Source of the DNA: Ectopseudomonas khazarica
GTDB taxonomy: Bacteria; Pseudomonadota; Gammaproteobacteria; Pseudomonadales; Pseudomonadaceae
DNA length: 64,000 nt
Reading direction: 5' to 3'
Assembly: GCF_004521985.1 (NCBI RefSeq)
Contig: NZ_SBHZ01000007.1
Coordinates: 239,491 to 303,490, forward strand
The translations under genes and the position numbers were made by a program. Positions 9,051 to 18,309 of the stretch are shown piece by piece. Position 1 is the stretch's first letter. Each line of letters begins with the position of its first letter. Below the pieces are notes generated by a model. It did no database searches and was not told the origin of the DNA. It saw only the letters and a list, made by a program, of their open reading frames with translations.

Positions 9051-9474
9051 CGACAATCTTGAAAACCTGCTGCGCACGGGTGGCCTCAAGGCCGAACCGC
9101 CAGACCGCAGGGAATGCGAAGGACTGCTACGCTCGGCCATTGATCGCCTGCAGGATGCCCATGCACCCAAGCTGTCATTCGCCAGCCGCTTCGACCTCGC
9201 CTATAACGCTGCGCACGCACTGGCGTTGACCGCGCTGCGTCTGCGTGGCTATCGCTCCGACCGTCGATACCTGGTGTTCCAGTGCCTGACGCACACGCTG
9301 GCGGTCAGCAAGGCACAGGTGCGCCTGTTTGCGCTGTGCCATGATCGGCGCAATCTGGCGGAGTACGAAGGGTACATGGACATGGATGAGCCGCTGCTGG
9401 CCGAGTTGGTCGCGGCGACCGATGAGCTTTTACCTGTGGTCCAGGAAGCCATGGCGACGGCTTGGCCGGCATGA
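9040..9474 (+). CDS. HEPN-like protein paired with the nucleotidyltransferase
   Basis: This 144-residue, largely helical protein is translationally coupled to the upstream nucleotidyltransferase gene by an 11-bp overlap. Size, position and the conserved segment RRNLAEYEG (residues 103-111) fit the HEPN superfamily. The usual RNase motif of HEPN toxins is R-x4-6-H. Here Tyr109, Glu110 and Gly111 occupy the positions where His is expected, so ribonuclease activity is doubtful. Alternatives are a substrate-binding HEPN partner for the nucleotidyltransferase or a toxin with another chemistry. The cassette lies between a SulP transporter gene and the 3' end of trpBA. Confidence 0.6.
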   Translation: MVSNDNLENLLRTGGLKAEPPDRRECEGLLRSAIDRLQDAHAPKLSFASRFDLAYNAAHALALTALRLRGYRSDRRYLVFQCLTHTLAVSKAQVRLFALCHDRRNLAEYEGYMDMDEPLLAELVAATDELLPVVQEAMATAWPA

Positions 9475-9558
9475 GCGCTCAGGCTGGCTCCAGCCTGGCG
9501 AATCCTGTCGGTCAGTTCGTAGCGACCGCTGTTCTCCACTCGGGCGCCCGTGCCAGAG

Positions 9559-9594
9559 AAAAAAGCCGCCGACGGATCGCTCCGCCAGCGGCTT
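9559..9594 (-). terminator. Rho-independent terminator after trpA
   Basis: On the minus strand, GCCGCTGGCGG...CCGTCGGCGGC forms a GC-rich hairpin followed by a T6 run (A6 at 9559-9564 on the plus strand). It begins about 22 bp beyond the trpA stop codon and ends the trpBA transcript. Confidence 0.85.
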
Positions 9595-9615
9595 CTTCAC
9601 TTGCCGGAGATGGGC

Positions 9616-10425
9616 TCAGCGGCGTGCGTTGCGCACGCCTTCGGCCAGTTCGCGGCACAGGCTCAGTACGCCGTTGACCGCTTCGCTCGGCGAGGTCGCC
9701 TGGGCGATCTTGTCGATCAGTGCCGAGCCGACCACCGCACCTTCGGCGCGCTTGGCCACTTCGGCGGCGTGCTCGGGGGTGCGGATGCCGAAGCCGATGC
9801 ACACGGGCAGGTCGGTGTGGCGGCGCAGGCGCGCCACGGCTTCCTCGACATGATCCATGGTCGCCGCACCGGCGCCGGTGACGCCGGCCACCGACACGTA
9901 GTAGACGAACCCGGAGCTGCCGTTGAGGACGGTCGGCAGGCGCTCGTCATCGGTGGTCGGCGTGGTCAGGCGGATGAAGTCGATGCCGGCGGCCTGGGCC
10001 GGTTCGCAGAGCTCGTCGTTGTGCTCCGGCGGCAGGTCGACCACGATCAGACCGTCGACGCCAGCGGCCTTGGCATCCGCGATGAAGCGCTCGACGCCGT
10101 AGCAGAAGATCGGGTTGTAGTAGCCCATCAGCACCAGTGGCGTGTCCTGGTTGCCGGCGCGGAACTCGCGGACCATCTGCAGGGTTTTCACCATGTTCTG
10201 CTTGCCGTCCAGCGCACGGATGTTGGCCAGCTGGATGGCCGGGCCGTCGGCCATCGGGTCGGTGAACGGCATGCCCAGCTCGATCACGTCGGCACCGGCA
10301 TCGGGCAGGCCCTTGAGGATCTCCAGCGAGGTGGCGTAGTCGGGGTCGCCGGCGGTGATGAAGGTGACCAGCGCGGCGCGGTTCTCCGCTTTCAGTTCGG
10401 CGAAGCGGTTGTGCAGGCGGCTCAT
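9616..10425 (-). CDS. trpA: Tryptophan synthase alpha subunit
   Basis: The 269-residue TIM-barrel subunit cleaves indole-3-glycerol phosphate to indole and glyceraldehyde 3-phosphate and channels indole to TrpB. It has the catalytic Glu in [11 protein letters not shown], the second acidic residue in DPMADGP, and the phosphate-binding loops ([24 protein letters not shown]). Its start overlaps the trpB stop by 4 bp (ATGA), indicating translational coupling and 1:1 production. The length matches the family. Expression is expected to be under TrpI, encoded divergently upstream of trpB. Confidence 0.98.
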   Translation of the reverse strand: MSRLHNRFAELKAENRAALVTFITAGDPDYATSLEILKGLPDAGADVIELGMPFTDPMADGPAIQLANIRALDGKQNMVKTLQMVREFRAGNQDTPLVLMGYYNPIFCYGVERFIADAKAAGVDGLIVVDLPPEHNDELCEPAQAAGIDFIRLTTPTTDDERLPTVLNGSSGFVYYVSVAGVTGAGAATMDHVEEAVARLRRHTDLPVCIGFGIRTPEHAAEVAKRAEGAVVGSALIDKIAQATSPSEAVNGVLSLCRELAEGVRNARR

Positions 10426-11633
10426 GCGTGTTTCTCCTGTTCGCCCATGTGGTGCATCACGGTTTGCATGTCCTTGTCGCCACGACCGGACAGGTTGATC
10501 ACCATCAGGTGGTCCCTGGGCAGCTTGGGTGCGCGCTTGAAGGCTTCGGCCAGCGCGTGGGACGACTCCAGCGCCGGGATGATGCCTTCCAGGCGGCAGC
10601 AGTGGTGGAAGGCCTCCAGGGCCTCGTCATCGCTGATCGGCACGTACTCGACGCGCTTGATCTCATGCAACCAGGCGTGTTCGGGGCCGACGCCGGGGTA
10701 GTCGAGGCCGGCGGAAATCGAGTGGGCGTCGGTGATCTGGCCGTCCTCGTCCTGCAGCAGGAAGGTGCGGTTGCCGTGCAGCACGCCCGGCGCGCCGCCG
10801 GCCATGCTCGCCGCGTGCTTGCCGCTGTCGATGCCGTGGCCGGCCGCTTCGACGCCGACGATCTGCACGCCGGCATCATCGAGGAAGGGGTGGAACAGGC
10901 CAATGGCGTTGGAGCCACCGCCGATGCAGGCGACCAGCGAATCGGGCAGGCGCCCTTCCTTCTCTTGCAACTGCTCGCGCACTTCGTTGCCGATCACCGA
11001 CTGGAAGTCGCGGACCATTTCCGGATACGGGTGCGGGCCGGCGGCGGTGCCGATCAGGTAGAAGGTGTTGTGGACGTTGGTCACCCAGTCGCGCAGCGCT
11101 TCGTTCATCGCGTCTTTCAGGGTGCCGGTGCCGGCGGTGACCGGGATCACCTCGGCGCCGAGCAGCTTCATGCGGAAGACGTTGGCCTGCTGACGGTCGA
11201 TGTCGGTGGTGCCCATGTACACCACGCACTGCATGCCGAAGCGCGCGGCCACGGTGGCGGTGGCCACGCCGTGCATGCCGGCGCCGGTCTCGGCGATGAT
11301 GCGCCGCTTGCCCATGCGCTTGGCCAGGAGGATCTGGCCGATGCAGTTGTTGATCTTGTGCGCGCCGGTGTGGTTGAGGTCTTCACGCTTGAGGAAGATC
11401 TTCGCCCCGCCGAAGTGCTCGGTCAGGCGCTCGGCGAAATACAGCGGGCTGGCGCGGCCGATGTAGTCGCGCTGAAAGTAGGCCAGCTCGTCGAGGAACG
11501 CCGGATCATCCTTGGCCTTCTGGTATTCGGCGGCCAGCGAGTTGATCAGCGGCATCAGGGTTTCGGCGACGAACTGGCCGCCGAAGCGACCGAACAGGCC
11601 GCGATTGTCCGGGCCGTTACGCAGTGAAGTCAT
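10422..11633 (-). CDS. trpB: Tryptophan synthase beta subunit
   Basis: The 403-residue PLP enzyme condenses indole with serine to give tryptophan. It shows the PLP lysine in HTGAHKINN, the phosphate-binding glycine loop GGGSNAIG, the active-site Glu in AETGAG, and the LSGRGDKD tail motif. It is the first gene of trpBA and divergent from trpI, the standard Pseudomonas arrangement in which TrpI activates trpBA in response to indole-3-glycerol phosphate rather than tryptophan repressing it. Confidence 0.98.
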   Translation of the reverse strand: MTSLRNGPDNRGLFGRFGGQFVAETLMPLINSLAAEYQKAKDDPAFLDELAYFQRDYIGRASPLYFAERLTEHFGGAKIFLKREDLNHTGAHKINNCIGQILLAKRMGKRRIIAETGAGMHGVATATVAARFGMQCVVYMGTTDIDRQQANVFRMKLLGAEVIPVTAGTGTLKDAMNEALRDWVTNVHNTFYLIGTAAGPHPYPEMVRDFQSVIGNEVREQLQEKEGRLPDSLVACIGGGSNAIGLFHPFLDDAGVQIVGVEAAGHGIDSGKHAASMAGGAPGVLHGNRTFLLQDEDGQITDAHSISAGLDYPGVGPEHAWLHEIKRVEYVPISDDEALEAFHHCCRLEGIIPALESSHALAEAFKRAPKLPRDHLMVINLSGRGDKDMQTVMHHMGEQEKHA

Positions 11634-11754
11634 GGCAAGCTCTCCTGGGATTCTCCATGTAGGAGGCGGCTCCTACGCGATGTGTCCACCCTAACTGCAT
11701 GCAGCGGGGAAAAAAAGCGATAAGATCGCCGCAATACGTCAGGAAAACTCACCT
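11634..11754. promoter_or_regulatory. trpBA/trpI divergent control region
   Basis: This 121-bp intergenic region lies between divergent trpB and trpI. It contains a perfect 10-bp palindrome CTGCATGCAG (11695-11704), which could be part of a TrpI site, and a TAAGAT (11721-11726) that could serve as the trpI -10. Near trpB there is a hairpin GTAGGAG-N4-CTCCTAC (11659-11676), related to fragments of Pseudomonas REP elements. TrpI occupancy is inferred from the conserved gene pair, not proven by the motif. Confidence 0.5.
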
Positions 11755-12642
11755 ATGAAGAGCAGCCTGCCTCCCCTCAATGCGCTGCGTGCGTTCGAAG
11801 CCGTGGCCCGCCTGGGCAGCCTGAAGCAGGCGGCAAGCGAGCTGAACGTGACGCACGGGGCGATCAGCCGACAGATCCGGCAACTGGAAGAGCAGCTCGA
11901 CCTGAGCCTGCTGGCCAAGGACGGGCGTGGCGTAAAACTCACCGATGCCGGCCTCCGCCTGCGCGATGCCGCAGGCGAAGCCTTCGAGCGCCTGCGCAGC
12001 ACCTGCGCCGAGCTGCGGCGCGAGGCCGAGGAGCGCCCGTTCGTGCTCGGCTGCCCGGGCAGTCTGCTGGCGCGCTGGTTCATTCCTCGGCTGGATCGCC
12101 TGCAGCGCGAGCTGCCTGAGCTCAACCTGCAACTGTCGGCCAGCGAAGGCGAGCTGGACCCACGGCGCCCCGGTATCGACGCCACCCTGCTGTTCGCCGA
12201 GCCGCCCTGGCCTGGCGACATGCAGGTGTACGAGCTGGCGACCGAGCGCATCGGCCCGGTGCTCAGCTCGCGTCATGCCCGTCATGCCGAACTGGCCGGG
12301 CAGGCAGCGGGGGTGCTCCTGGGGGAGCCGCTGCTGCATACCGCATCGCGGCCGCAGGCCTGGCCGCAGTGGGCGGCGGCCCAGGGCCTGGCGCCGGCGG
12401 GGCTTAAGCTGGGGCAGGGCTTCGAGCATCTCTACTACCTGCTGGAGGCCGCTGCCGCCGGGCTCGGCGTGGCCATCGCGCCACAACTGCTGGTAGCCGA
12501 CGACCTGGCCGCCGGGCGCCTGAGTGCGCCCTGGGGCTTCATCGACACGCCGGCTCGTCTGGCGCTCTGGGCGCGGCGGGACGACCCGCGCAGCGAACGC
12601 CTGGCCGCTTGGCTGCGCCATGAACTGCAGCGCGCGGCATGA
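11755..12642 (+). CDS. trpI: LysR-type activator of tryptophan synthase genes
   Basis: This 295-residue LysR protein has the HTH at residues 8-66 ([21 protein letters not shown]) and a GcvA-like effector domain. In Pseudomonas TrpI binds indole-3-glycerol phosphate and activates trpBA. Position (divergent from trpB), length and HTH sequence all support the assignment. Its stop is 36 bp upstream of a Fur-box-like site that begins the next, iron-related module. Confidence 0.92.
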   Translation: MKSSLPPLNALRAFEAVARLGSLKQAASELNVTHGAISRQIRQLEEQLDLSLLAKDGRGVKLTDAGLRLRDAAGEAFERLRSTCAELRREAEERPFVLGCPGSLLARWFIPRLDRLQRELPELNLQLSASEGELDPRRPGIDATLLFAEPPWPGDMQVYELATERIGPVLSSRHARHAELAGQAAGVLLGEPLLHTASRPQAWPQWAAAQGLAPAGLKLGQGFEHLYYLLEAAAAGLGVAIAPQLLVADDLAAGRLSAPWGFIDTPARLALWARRDDPRSERLAAWLRHELQRAA

Positions 12643-12678
12643 TCCCGGTGACGTGCGGGCGATCGGCTTCATGCTGGT

Positions 12679-12697
12679 GATAACTATTCTCGATTGC
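12679..12697 (+). promoter_or_regulatory. Candidate Fur box of the first surface-signalling module
   Basis: GATAACTATTCTCGATTGC matches the 19-bp Fur consensus at 11 positions and sits 66 bp upstream of the ECF sigma gene start. Iron repression of iron-starvation sigma genes by Fur is the rule in Pseudomonas. Confidence 0.6.
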
Positions 12698-12763
12698 GTG
12701 TATGCTGGCGGTCCCTTTCAGCGGTCCGGCCTGCGCCGGGCCTTCGAGAACCTTGCGATCCTC

Positions 12764-13285
12764 ATGCGGCGCCGCGCTCCCTCCTCCCTGCTGCACAGCT
12801 TCCAGACCCACTACGGGGATCTGCTGCGCTTCCTGTCCCGGCGCCTGGGCGACTCCCAGCGCGCGGCGGACGTCGCGCAGGACACCTGGCTGCGCCTGGC
12901 CGATCATCCGGACGAGCAGCGCGTGGAGAATCCGCGCGCCTATCTGTTCCGCGTCGCCGGCAACCTGGCCATCGACAATCTGCGGCGTGACAACCGTCTG
13001 GCCGAGCTGCACGTGGAGGAGGACGTGCTCGACGAGCTCAGCGATCCGCTGGCGGCACCGGAAAAACACCTGCTGGCGCGGGAAAGCCTGGTGCAGCTCG
13101 ATGCGGCGCTCGCACAGTTGCCGGCCAAGGCGCGCGAGGCCTTGCTGCTCAATCGCCTCGACGGCCTGACCCACGCGCAGATCGCACGGCGCCTGGGGGT
13201 GTCCGAGAGCATGGTCGGCAAGTACCTGGCCCAGGCCATGCGTCATTGCCGCCAGTGGCGCAGCCAGCAGGGAGGTGAGCGATGA
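12764..13285 (+). CDS. FecI-type ECF RNA polymerase sigma factor (module 1)
   Basis: The 173-residue protein has sigma region 2 (GDLLRFLSRRLGDSQRAADVAQDTWLRL, residues about 16-45) and region 4 (LDGLTHAQIARRLGVSESMVGKYLAQAM near the C-terminus), as in FecI-like iron-starvation sigma factors. The start at 12764 is chosen because longer frames begin inside or before the Fur box, and 173 residues is the usual FecI length. It overlaps the following fecR-like gene by 4 bp (ATGA). It is expected to transcribe the receptor gene at 14325 once the ferric-siderophore signal relieves its FecR partner. Confidence 0.93.
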   Translation: MRRRAPSSLLHSFQTHYGDLLRFLSRRLGDSQRAADVAQDTWLRLADHPDEQRVENPRAYLFRVAGNLAIDNLRRDNRLAELHVEEDVLDELSDPLAAPEKHLLARESLVQLDAALAQLPAKAREALLLNRLDGLTHAQIARRLGVSESMVGKYLAQAMRHCRQWRSQQGGER

Positions 13286-14223
13286 GCGAGGTCGAGCCTC
13301 TCAGCCTGGACGATCAGGCCGTCGATCATCTGCTGCGCCTGCACAGTGGCACTGCGGGGGCCAGGGAGCGTGCGGAGTTCCAGCGCTGGCGCAGGCAGAG
13401 CGCGGCGCACGAACATGCGGCCCGCGAAGCCGAGGTGCTGTGGCAGGCGCTGGGGCACACCCAGGCGGCGGCCCGCCATCGCCGGACCGCGCAGCGCAGC
13501 TGGCGCCTGCCGGCCATGGCCGCAGTGCTGTGCCTGGCACTGCTGCTCGGCCTGCTGGCGGCGCCGCGCACCCTGGTCGGGCTGTATGCCGACCACAGTA
13601 CCGCCGTCGGCGAACGACGCCTGGTGCAGCTGGATGACGGCAGCCGGGTGTGGCTCAACAGCGGCAGCGCCCTGTCGGTGGATTTCAGCGCCACGCGGCG
13701 CGATGTGCGCCTGTACCACGGCGAGGCGTTGTTCGAGGTGGCCAAGGATCGCCAGCGGCCTTTCGTGGTGAGCGCCGGGGACGGCCAGGTGCAGGCGCTG
13801 GGGACGCGCTTCGACGTGGACCTGCATGGCGCGCAGGCGCAGGTGACGGTCAGCGAGGGCGTGGTGCAGGTGGACAGCGGTGGCGCCGTACCGCTGCGCC
13901 TCGGCGTGGGGCAGCGCGTGAGCTATCGGCCCGGCGTGGCGCCGGGTGCGGTGCAGGCGCTGGACCCGAGCAGCGCCAGTGCCTGGCAGCGCGGCAAGCT
14001 GATCTTCAACCAGCGTCCGCTGGGCGAGGTGCTCGCGGAGCTGGAACGCTACCTGCCCGAGCGCATCCTGCTGCGCGACGAGGCACTGCGCCGGCGCAAG
14101 ATCAGCGGCGTCTTCGACCTCGACGATCCGCAGGCGCTGCTGACCACGCTGGAGCGTCTGCAGCCGGTGCAGATCACCCGGCTGCCCTGGTTGATCCTGG
14201 TACGACCGGCGCCACGCGGCTGA
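13282..14223 (+). CDS. FecR-type anti-sigma/signal transducer (module 1)
   Basis: The 313-residue inner-membrane regulator has a cytoplasmic N-terminal DUF4880-like part (residues 1-75, with the typical WRRQSAAHEHAAREAEVLW), one transmembrane helix (about 78-97) and a periplasmic FecR domain. The periplasmic part includes ERRLVQLDDGSRVWLNSGSA and continues to a C-terminal receptor-contacting region. It holds or activates the upstream sigma factor depending on contact with the STN domain of the receptor encoded next. The order and overlaps match fecIRA. Unlike the second copy in this window, it has no twin-arginine before the membrane helix. Confidence 0.93.
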   Translation: MSEVEPLSLDDQAVDHLLRLHSGTAGARERAEFQRWRRQSAAHEHAAREAEVLWQALGHTQAAARHRRTAQRSWRLPAMAAVLCLALLLGLLAAPRTLVGLYADHSTAVGERRLVQLDDGSRVWLNSGSALSVDFSATRRDVRLYHGEALFEVAKDRQRPFVVSAGDGQVQALGTRFDVDLHGAQAQVTVSEGVVQVDSGGAVPLRLGVGQRVSYRPGVAPGAVQALDPSSASAWQRGKLIFNQRPLGEVLAELERYLPERILLRDEALRRRKISGVFDLDDPQALLTTLERLQPVQITRLPWLILVRPAPRG

Positions 14224-14227
14224 CGGG

Positions 14228-14253
14228 CAGAATTTTTTCTGCACGCGGCTGCA
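14228..14253 (+). promoter_or_regulatory. Candidate ECF-sigma promoter element before receptor 1
   Basis: CAGAA-TTTT-TTCTG (14228-14241) is followed after 8 nt by TGCA (14250-14253), 72 nt before the receptor start. The receptor of the second module has an analogous A/T-tract palindrome, the same 8-nt gap and TGCA at nearly the same distance. This position suits a FecI-type promoter. The assignment is comparative within this window only. Confidence 0.4.
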
Positions 14254-14324
14254 AGATCCTGGCGGCTGTTTCGTCGTGGGTATGAACGCGACTTATTCCT
14301 AAGTAGCGCCACCTGCCACACGAC

Positions 14325-16727
14325 ATGGAAACCTCTGTAATGCGCTGTCATGTTTCTCCGCTGCACCGTGCCCTGCTGCTCGCCTCGCTGCTCGGCGGCG
14401 CCACCCCGCTGGCTCTGGCCGCCGAACCGATCAGCGTCGAACTGCATATCGCCCCGCTCAGCCTGGACAGTGCGATGACCCAGTTCGCCGACCAGGCCGA
14501 CCTGCACCTGATGTTCAACTCCGATGACCTGCAGGGGCTGCGCAGCGCCGGACTGGACGGCCATTTCACCGTGGAGGAGGCGTTGCAGCGTCTGCTCGCC
14601 GGCACCGACCTGAGCTGGACCTTCACCGATGCGCGCACCGTGCTGCTGCAGCGCCGCGGCCCTGACGCGTCCGGGCGGCTCAAGCTGGAGTCCATGCAGA
14701 TCAGCGTGGCCGCGCGTACCCCGACCGAGATCAGCGCCATTCCCGGTACCGTCTGGGTGGTGGACCAGACCCAGCTGCGCGAGCAGCTCGACGTCGGCGT
14801 CAGCCTCAAGGAGGCGCTCGGCAAGCTGGTGCCCGGCCTCGACCTGGCGCCGGAAGGGCGTACCAACTATGGCCAGAACATGCGCGGGCGCAGCGTGCTG
14901 GTGATGATCGACGGGGTCAGCCAGAACAGCTCGCGCGGGCTGTCGCGCCAGTTCGACAGCATCTCGCCGTTCAACATCGAGCGGGTCGAGGTGCTCTCGG
15001 GCGCCAACGCGCTGTACGGCGGCGGGGCCACCGGCGGCATCATCAACATCATCACGCGCAAGGGTGAGCCGGGCGAGGCCCGTTACCAGACGCGCGCCAG
15101 CGTCAGCAGCGGCTTCAACAACAGCGATGACCTGGCCATGCGCCTGGCGCAGTCGGTGAGTGGCGGCAACGAGCGGCTGAGCGGGCGCATCGGCGTTTCG
15201 GTGGAGAAGAACGAAGCCTTCTACGACGGCGACGGCGAGCAGATCTTCATCGACAACACGCAGACCGACCTGCAGTACAACCGCGCCATCGACGTGCTGG
15301 GCAACCTCAGCGCGCGTTTCAGCGACGAGCAGAGCCTCGACCTGCTGGCGCAGTACTACGACTCCGGCAACGATGGCAGCACCGGTATCTATTTCCCCAA
15401 CCTGAACTACCGGGCGCCGTCCGACCTCAACGACGCCGAGATTCGCAGCGGGCTGGATACCGACCTGCAGCCGCGCACCCGTCGCGCCCTGCTCAACGCC
15501 AGCTACCACCACAGCGACCTGTTGGGCCAGGATTTCTACCTGCAGGGTTATTACCGCCGGGAAGACAACAACTTCTACCCCTTCCCCTACTACAACTCCG
15601 GCAGCCCGCGCGGCAGCAGCGGCGTGTATTTCGCTGGTTCGCAGCAGAACTTCGAGGTGAGCGGGCTCAAGGGGCTGTTCAGCAAGCAGTGGCAGCGCTT
15701 CACCCTGACCTACGGGCTGGACTTCGACCATGAGCGCTTCAATGCCGAGCAGAAGGTCTTCGACCAGCAGACCTCCTCTGCCAGCGGGGGCCTGGTGCTC
15801 GACACCGCCAGCAGCGCGCCGCGTTACCCCAGCTACGTGGTGGACAGCCTGTCGGCCTATGCCCAGCTGGACTGGAAGCTCACCGAGCGGCTGACCCTCT
15901 CCGGTGGTGCGCGCCACCAGCGCATGGATGTCGAGGTCGGCGACTTCAAGGGCGTGGCCGGCGGCCGCAACGACTATGACGTCAACCTGTACAACCTGGG
16001 TGTCATCTACGACTTCGCCAACGGCCACCAGCTGTGGAGCAACTACAGCGAAGGCTTCGACCTGGCCGACCCGGCCAAGTACTACGGCAAGCCCGGTCTG
16101 TCGGTGGAAGACAACCCGCTGGCCGGCATCAAGAGCCGCCAGACCGAACTGGGCTGGCGCTTTGCCGATAGCCGCTGGCAGGCGCAGGCGGCGCTCTACT
16201 ACATCTGGTCGGACCAGGTGATCAGCTACGACAGCAGCACCCTGACCATCGACGTGGAAGATCAGAAGAGCCGCGATTTCGGTTTCGAGGGGGCCCTCAG
16301 CCACTACTTCGACAGCGGCTGGCAGGCCGGTGCGACCCTGCACCTGGTGCGTTCCGAGGAAGAGGACGCCGACGGTGGCTGGATCAAGCGCGATGCCCGC
16401 TACGCTTCGCTGTCCAAGTACACCGCCTTCGTCGGCTGGAGCGACGGCAACAGCAGTGCACGGCTGCAGGCCAACCATGCCGTCGACCTGGACGACGACG
16501 CCGGCCACGAGATCGACGGCTACACCACCTTCGACCTGACCGCGCAGCGCCAGACCGACTACGGCACCTTCAGCGCCGGTATCCAGAACCTGCTGGACGA
16601 GCGCTACAGCACCGTCTGGGGGCAACGCGCCACGCTGTTCTACTCGCCGACCTACGGCCCGGCCTACCTGTACGACTATCAGGGTCGCGGACGGACCTTC
16701 ACCCTGGGCTACGAAGTGGCGTTCTAA
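14325..16727 (+). CDS. TonB-dependent transducer/siderophore receptor (module 1)
   Basis: The 800-residue outer-membrane receptor has a signal peptide (to about ALAAEP) and an N-terminal STN signalling domain (about residues 37-110, LDSAMTQFADQADLHLMFN). The plug contains ISAIPGTVWVVDQTQL and ALYGGGATGGIINIITRKG, and the beta-barrel ends in EVAF. The STN domain marks it as a FecA-type transducer that signals to FecR. The plug wording is like IutA/RhtA-type hydroxamate receptors (aerobactin, rhizobactin), but ligand identity is an inference. It closes the first sigma-fecR-receptor module. Confidence 0.92.
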   Translation: METSVMRCHVSPLHRALLLASLLGGATPLALAAEPISVELHIAPLSLDSAMTQFADQADLHLMFNSDDLQGLRSAGLDGHFTVEEALQRLLAGTDLSWTFTDARTVLLQRRGPDASGRLKLESMQISVAARTPTEISAIPGTVWVVDQTQLREQLDVGVSLKEALGKLVPGLDLAPEGRTNYGQNMRGRSVLVMIDGVSQNSSRGLSRQFDSISPFNIERVEVLSGANALYGGGATGGIINIITRKGEPGEARYQTRASVSSGFNNSDDLAMRLAQSVSGGNERLSGRIGVSVEKNEAFYDGDGEQIFIDNTQTDLQYNRAIDVLGNLSARFSDEQSLDLLAQYYDSGNDGSTGIYFPNLNYRAPSDLNDAEIRSGLDTDLQPRTRRALLNASYHHSDLLGQDFYLQGYYRREDNNFYPFPYYNSGSPRGSSGVYFAGSQQNFEVSGLKGLFSKQWQRFTLTYGLDFDHERFNAEQKVFDQQTSSASGGLVLDTASSAPRYPSYVVDSLSAYAQLDWKLTERLTLSGGARHQRMDVEVGDFKGVAGGRNDYDVNLYNLGVIYDFANGHQLWSNYSEGFDLADPAKYYGKPGLSVEDNPLAGIKSRQTELGWRFADSRWQAQAALYYIWSDQVISYDSSTLTIDVEDQKSRDFGFEGALSHYFDSGWQAGATLHLVRSEEEDADGGWIKRDARYASLSKYTAFVGWSDGNSSARLQANHAVDLDDDAGHEIDGYTTFDLTAQRQTDYGTFSAGIQNLLDERYSTVWGQRATLFYSPTYGPAYLYDYQGRGRTFTLGYEVAF

Positions 16728-16806
16728 GCGCCGCTCCGTGTCGGCAGCCGCGCCTGGGCGTCGCGGGCGCGGTCTGCCGACGCTTGGCAAGCGTGTCGGG
16801 ATGGAT

Positions 16807-16825
16807 GACAATGCGATTCATTGTC
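16807..16825 (+). promoter_or_regulatory. Strong Fur box of the second surface-signalling module
   Basis: GACAATGCGATTCATTGTC matches 14 of 19 Fur consensus positions and sits inside a longer perfect inverted repeat, TGACAATG-N5-CATTGTCA. It lies 21 bp upstream of the sigma gene start, so bound Fur would block initiation. Confidence 0.85.
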
Positions 16826-16846
16826 ATTTGATCCGTATTCGCTTTC

Positions 16847-17353
16847 ATGTCCGTCGACGCCCAGGCCCTGCACAGTCTCTATCACGATCACCACACCTGG
16901 CTGCAGGGCTGGCTGCGCCGGCGCCTGGGCAACCGCTGCGATGCCGCCGACCTGGCGCAGGACACTTTCGTGCGCCTGCTGCGTGCCGGCAATGCGGCGA
17001 GCATCCGCGAGCCACGCCACTACCTGGCCACGGTGGCGCGGGGGCTGATGGTCGACTTCCTGCGCCGGCGTTCGCTGGAGCAAGCCTACCTGGACGTGCT
17101 GGCCAGTCAGCCTGCGGCCGAACAGCCTGGTGCGGAGCAGCAGGCGCTGCTGCTGGAGGCGCTGATGGAGGTCGACCGCCTGCTCGAGGGGCTGGGCACC
17201 AAGGTGCGCGAGGTGTTCATCCTGTCCCAGCTCGATGGCCTCACCTACGCCCAGATCGCCGCGCACCTGGGCATTTCCCTGCGCAGCGTGAACACCTACA
17301 TGGCCCGTGCGGTGGAGCACTGTTGCCTGCTGCAGGCCGGCTGGCAGGCATGA
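16847..17353 (+). CDS. FecI-type ECF RNA polymerase sigma factor (module 2)
   Basis: This 168-residue sigma factor has region 2 (LRRRLGNRCDAADLAQDTFVRLLR) and region 4 (LDGLTYAQIAAHLGISLRSVNTYMARA). It directly follows the strongest Fur box in the window and overlaps the next fecR-like gene by 4 bp. It is clearly diverged from the module 1 sigma factor, with different region 4 recognition residues, so the two modules probably have separate specificities rather than being a recent duplication. Confidence 0.93.
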   Translation: MSVDAQALHSLYHDHHTWLQGWLRRRLGNRCDAADLAQDTFVRLLRAGNAASIREPRHYLATVARGLMVDFLRRRSLEQAYLDVLASQPAAEQPGAEQQALLLEALMEVDRLLEGLGTKVREVFILSQLDGLTYAQIAAHLGISLRSVNTYMARAVEHCCLLQAGWQA

Positions 17354-18297
17354 GCACGCCCACCCCCGGCGAGCGCGCCGCGCTCAAGGCCGCCAGTAGC
17401 TGGTATGCCAGCCTCAACTCCGGCAGCAGTGGCGCGGCCGAGCAGCAGGCCTGGCAGCATTGGTACGACGCCGACCCCGTGCATCGTCAGGCCTGGCAGC
17501 AGATCGAACGCCTGCGCGATCAGCTCGGCCTGCTGCCGGCGCAGATCGCCGCGCCGACCCTGCGAGGCGCCGCCTACAGCCGTCGGCGCGTGCTTGGCAG
17601 CCTGTTGCTGGCCGGCGCCGCGCTGCCACTGGGCTGGTTCGCCTGGCGCAGTGACAGTCGCCGTTACTGGACCGCCGACTACCGCAGCGGGGTCGGCGAG
17701 CAACGCCACTGGCAACTGGCCGACGGCAGTCGCCTGCTGCTCGGCAGTGCCGGCGCCGCCCAGTTCGACGGCACCCGGCGCCAGCTGCAGCTGCTCGACG
17801 GCGAGGCGCAGCTGGACATTGCCGATGGGCCGCAGGCGCTGCACGTGCTGACCCGTGACGGGCTGATCCGCGCCGGCGGCGGTCGCCTCAACCTGCGCTG
17901 CGACCCGCATGGCAGCCGCATCGCCCTGCTCGAAGGCTCCGTCGAGGTCAGTTGCGCGGCGCAGCCCGCACGCTGGCAACGCCTGCAGGCCGGCCAGCAA
18001 CTGCTGCTGCAGCGCGAGCGGATCGGCGCACCGCAGCCGCTGGATGCGCGCAGCACGGCCTGGGCCGAGGGCAGCCTGCTGGCCATCGACCAGCCACTGG
18101 GCGAGGTGGTCGCGGAGCTGGCGCGCTACCGCCACGGCATCCTGCGGGTCGATCCGGCGCTGGCCGGGCTGAAGGTTTCCGGCAGCTTCCCGCTGCTCGA
18201 CAGCGACCGCGCGCTGGCCGCCCTGCAACACAGCTTCCCGCTGCAAGTGGTACGGCGCAGCGACTACTGGGTGACACTGGTACCGCGCGGCGCCTGA
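17350..18297 (+). CDS. FecR-type anti-sigma/signal transducer with twin-arginine segment (module 2)
   Basis: This 315-residue FecR protein has a cytoplasmic N-terminal region, the segment SRRRVLGSLLLAGAALPLG at about residues 77-95, and a periplasmic FecR domain (QLADGSRLLLGSAGAAQFD). The SRRRxLG followed by a hydrophobic stretch looks like a Tat signal-anchor. Tat-dependent FecR proteins are known in Pseudomonas. The ATG at 17350 overlaps the sigma stop by 4 bp. A 783-bp gap filled by tandem repeats separates it from the receptor it presumably contacts. Confidence 0.92.
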   Translation: MSTPTPGERAALKAASSWYASLNSGSSGAAEQQAWQHWYDADPVHRQAWQQIERLRDQLGLLPAQIAAPTLRGAAYSRRRVLGSLLLAGAALPLGWFAWRSDSRRYWTADYRSGVGEQRHWQLADGSRLLLGSAGAAQFDGTRRQLQLLDGEAQLDIADGPQALHVLTRDGLIRAGGGRLNLRCDPHGSRIALLEGSVEVSCAAQPARWQRLQAGQQLLLQRERIGAPQPLDARSTAWAEGSLLAIDQPLGEVVAELARYRHGILRVDPALAGLKVSGSFPLLDSDRALAALQHSFPLQVVRRSDYWVTLVPRGA

Positions 18298-18309
18298 GCG
18301 GTGCAGCCG

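Noticed and set aside
14049..16811. A 920-codon open frame on the minus strand opposite the first STN receptor gene, and similar long antisense frames at 41170-44799 and 50435-53722
   Set aside because: High-GC Pseudomonas genes routinely leave the opposite strand open. The translations are low-complexity (rich in A, G, Q, V, H), lack domains, and lie exactly opposite well-recognised genes.
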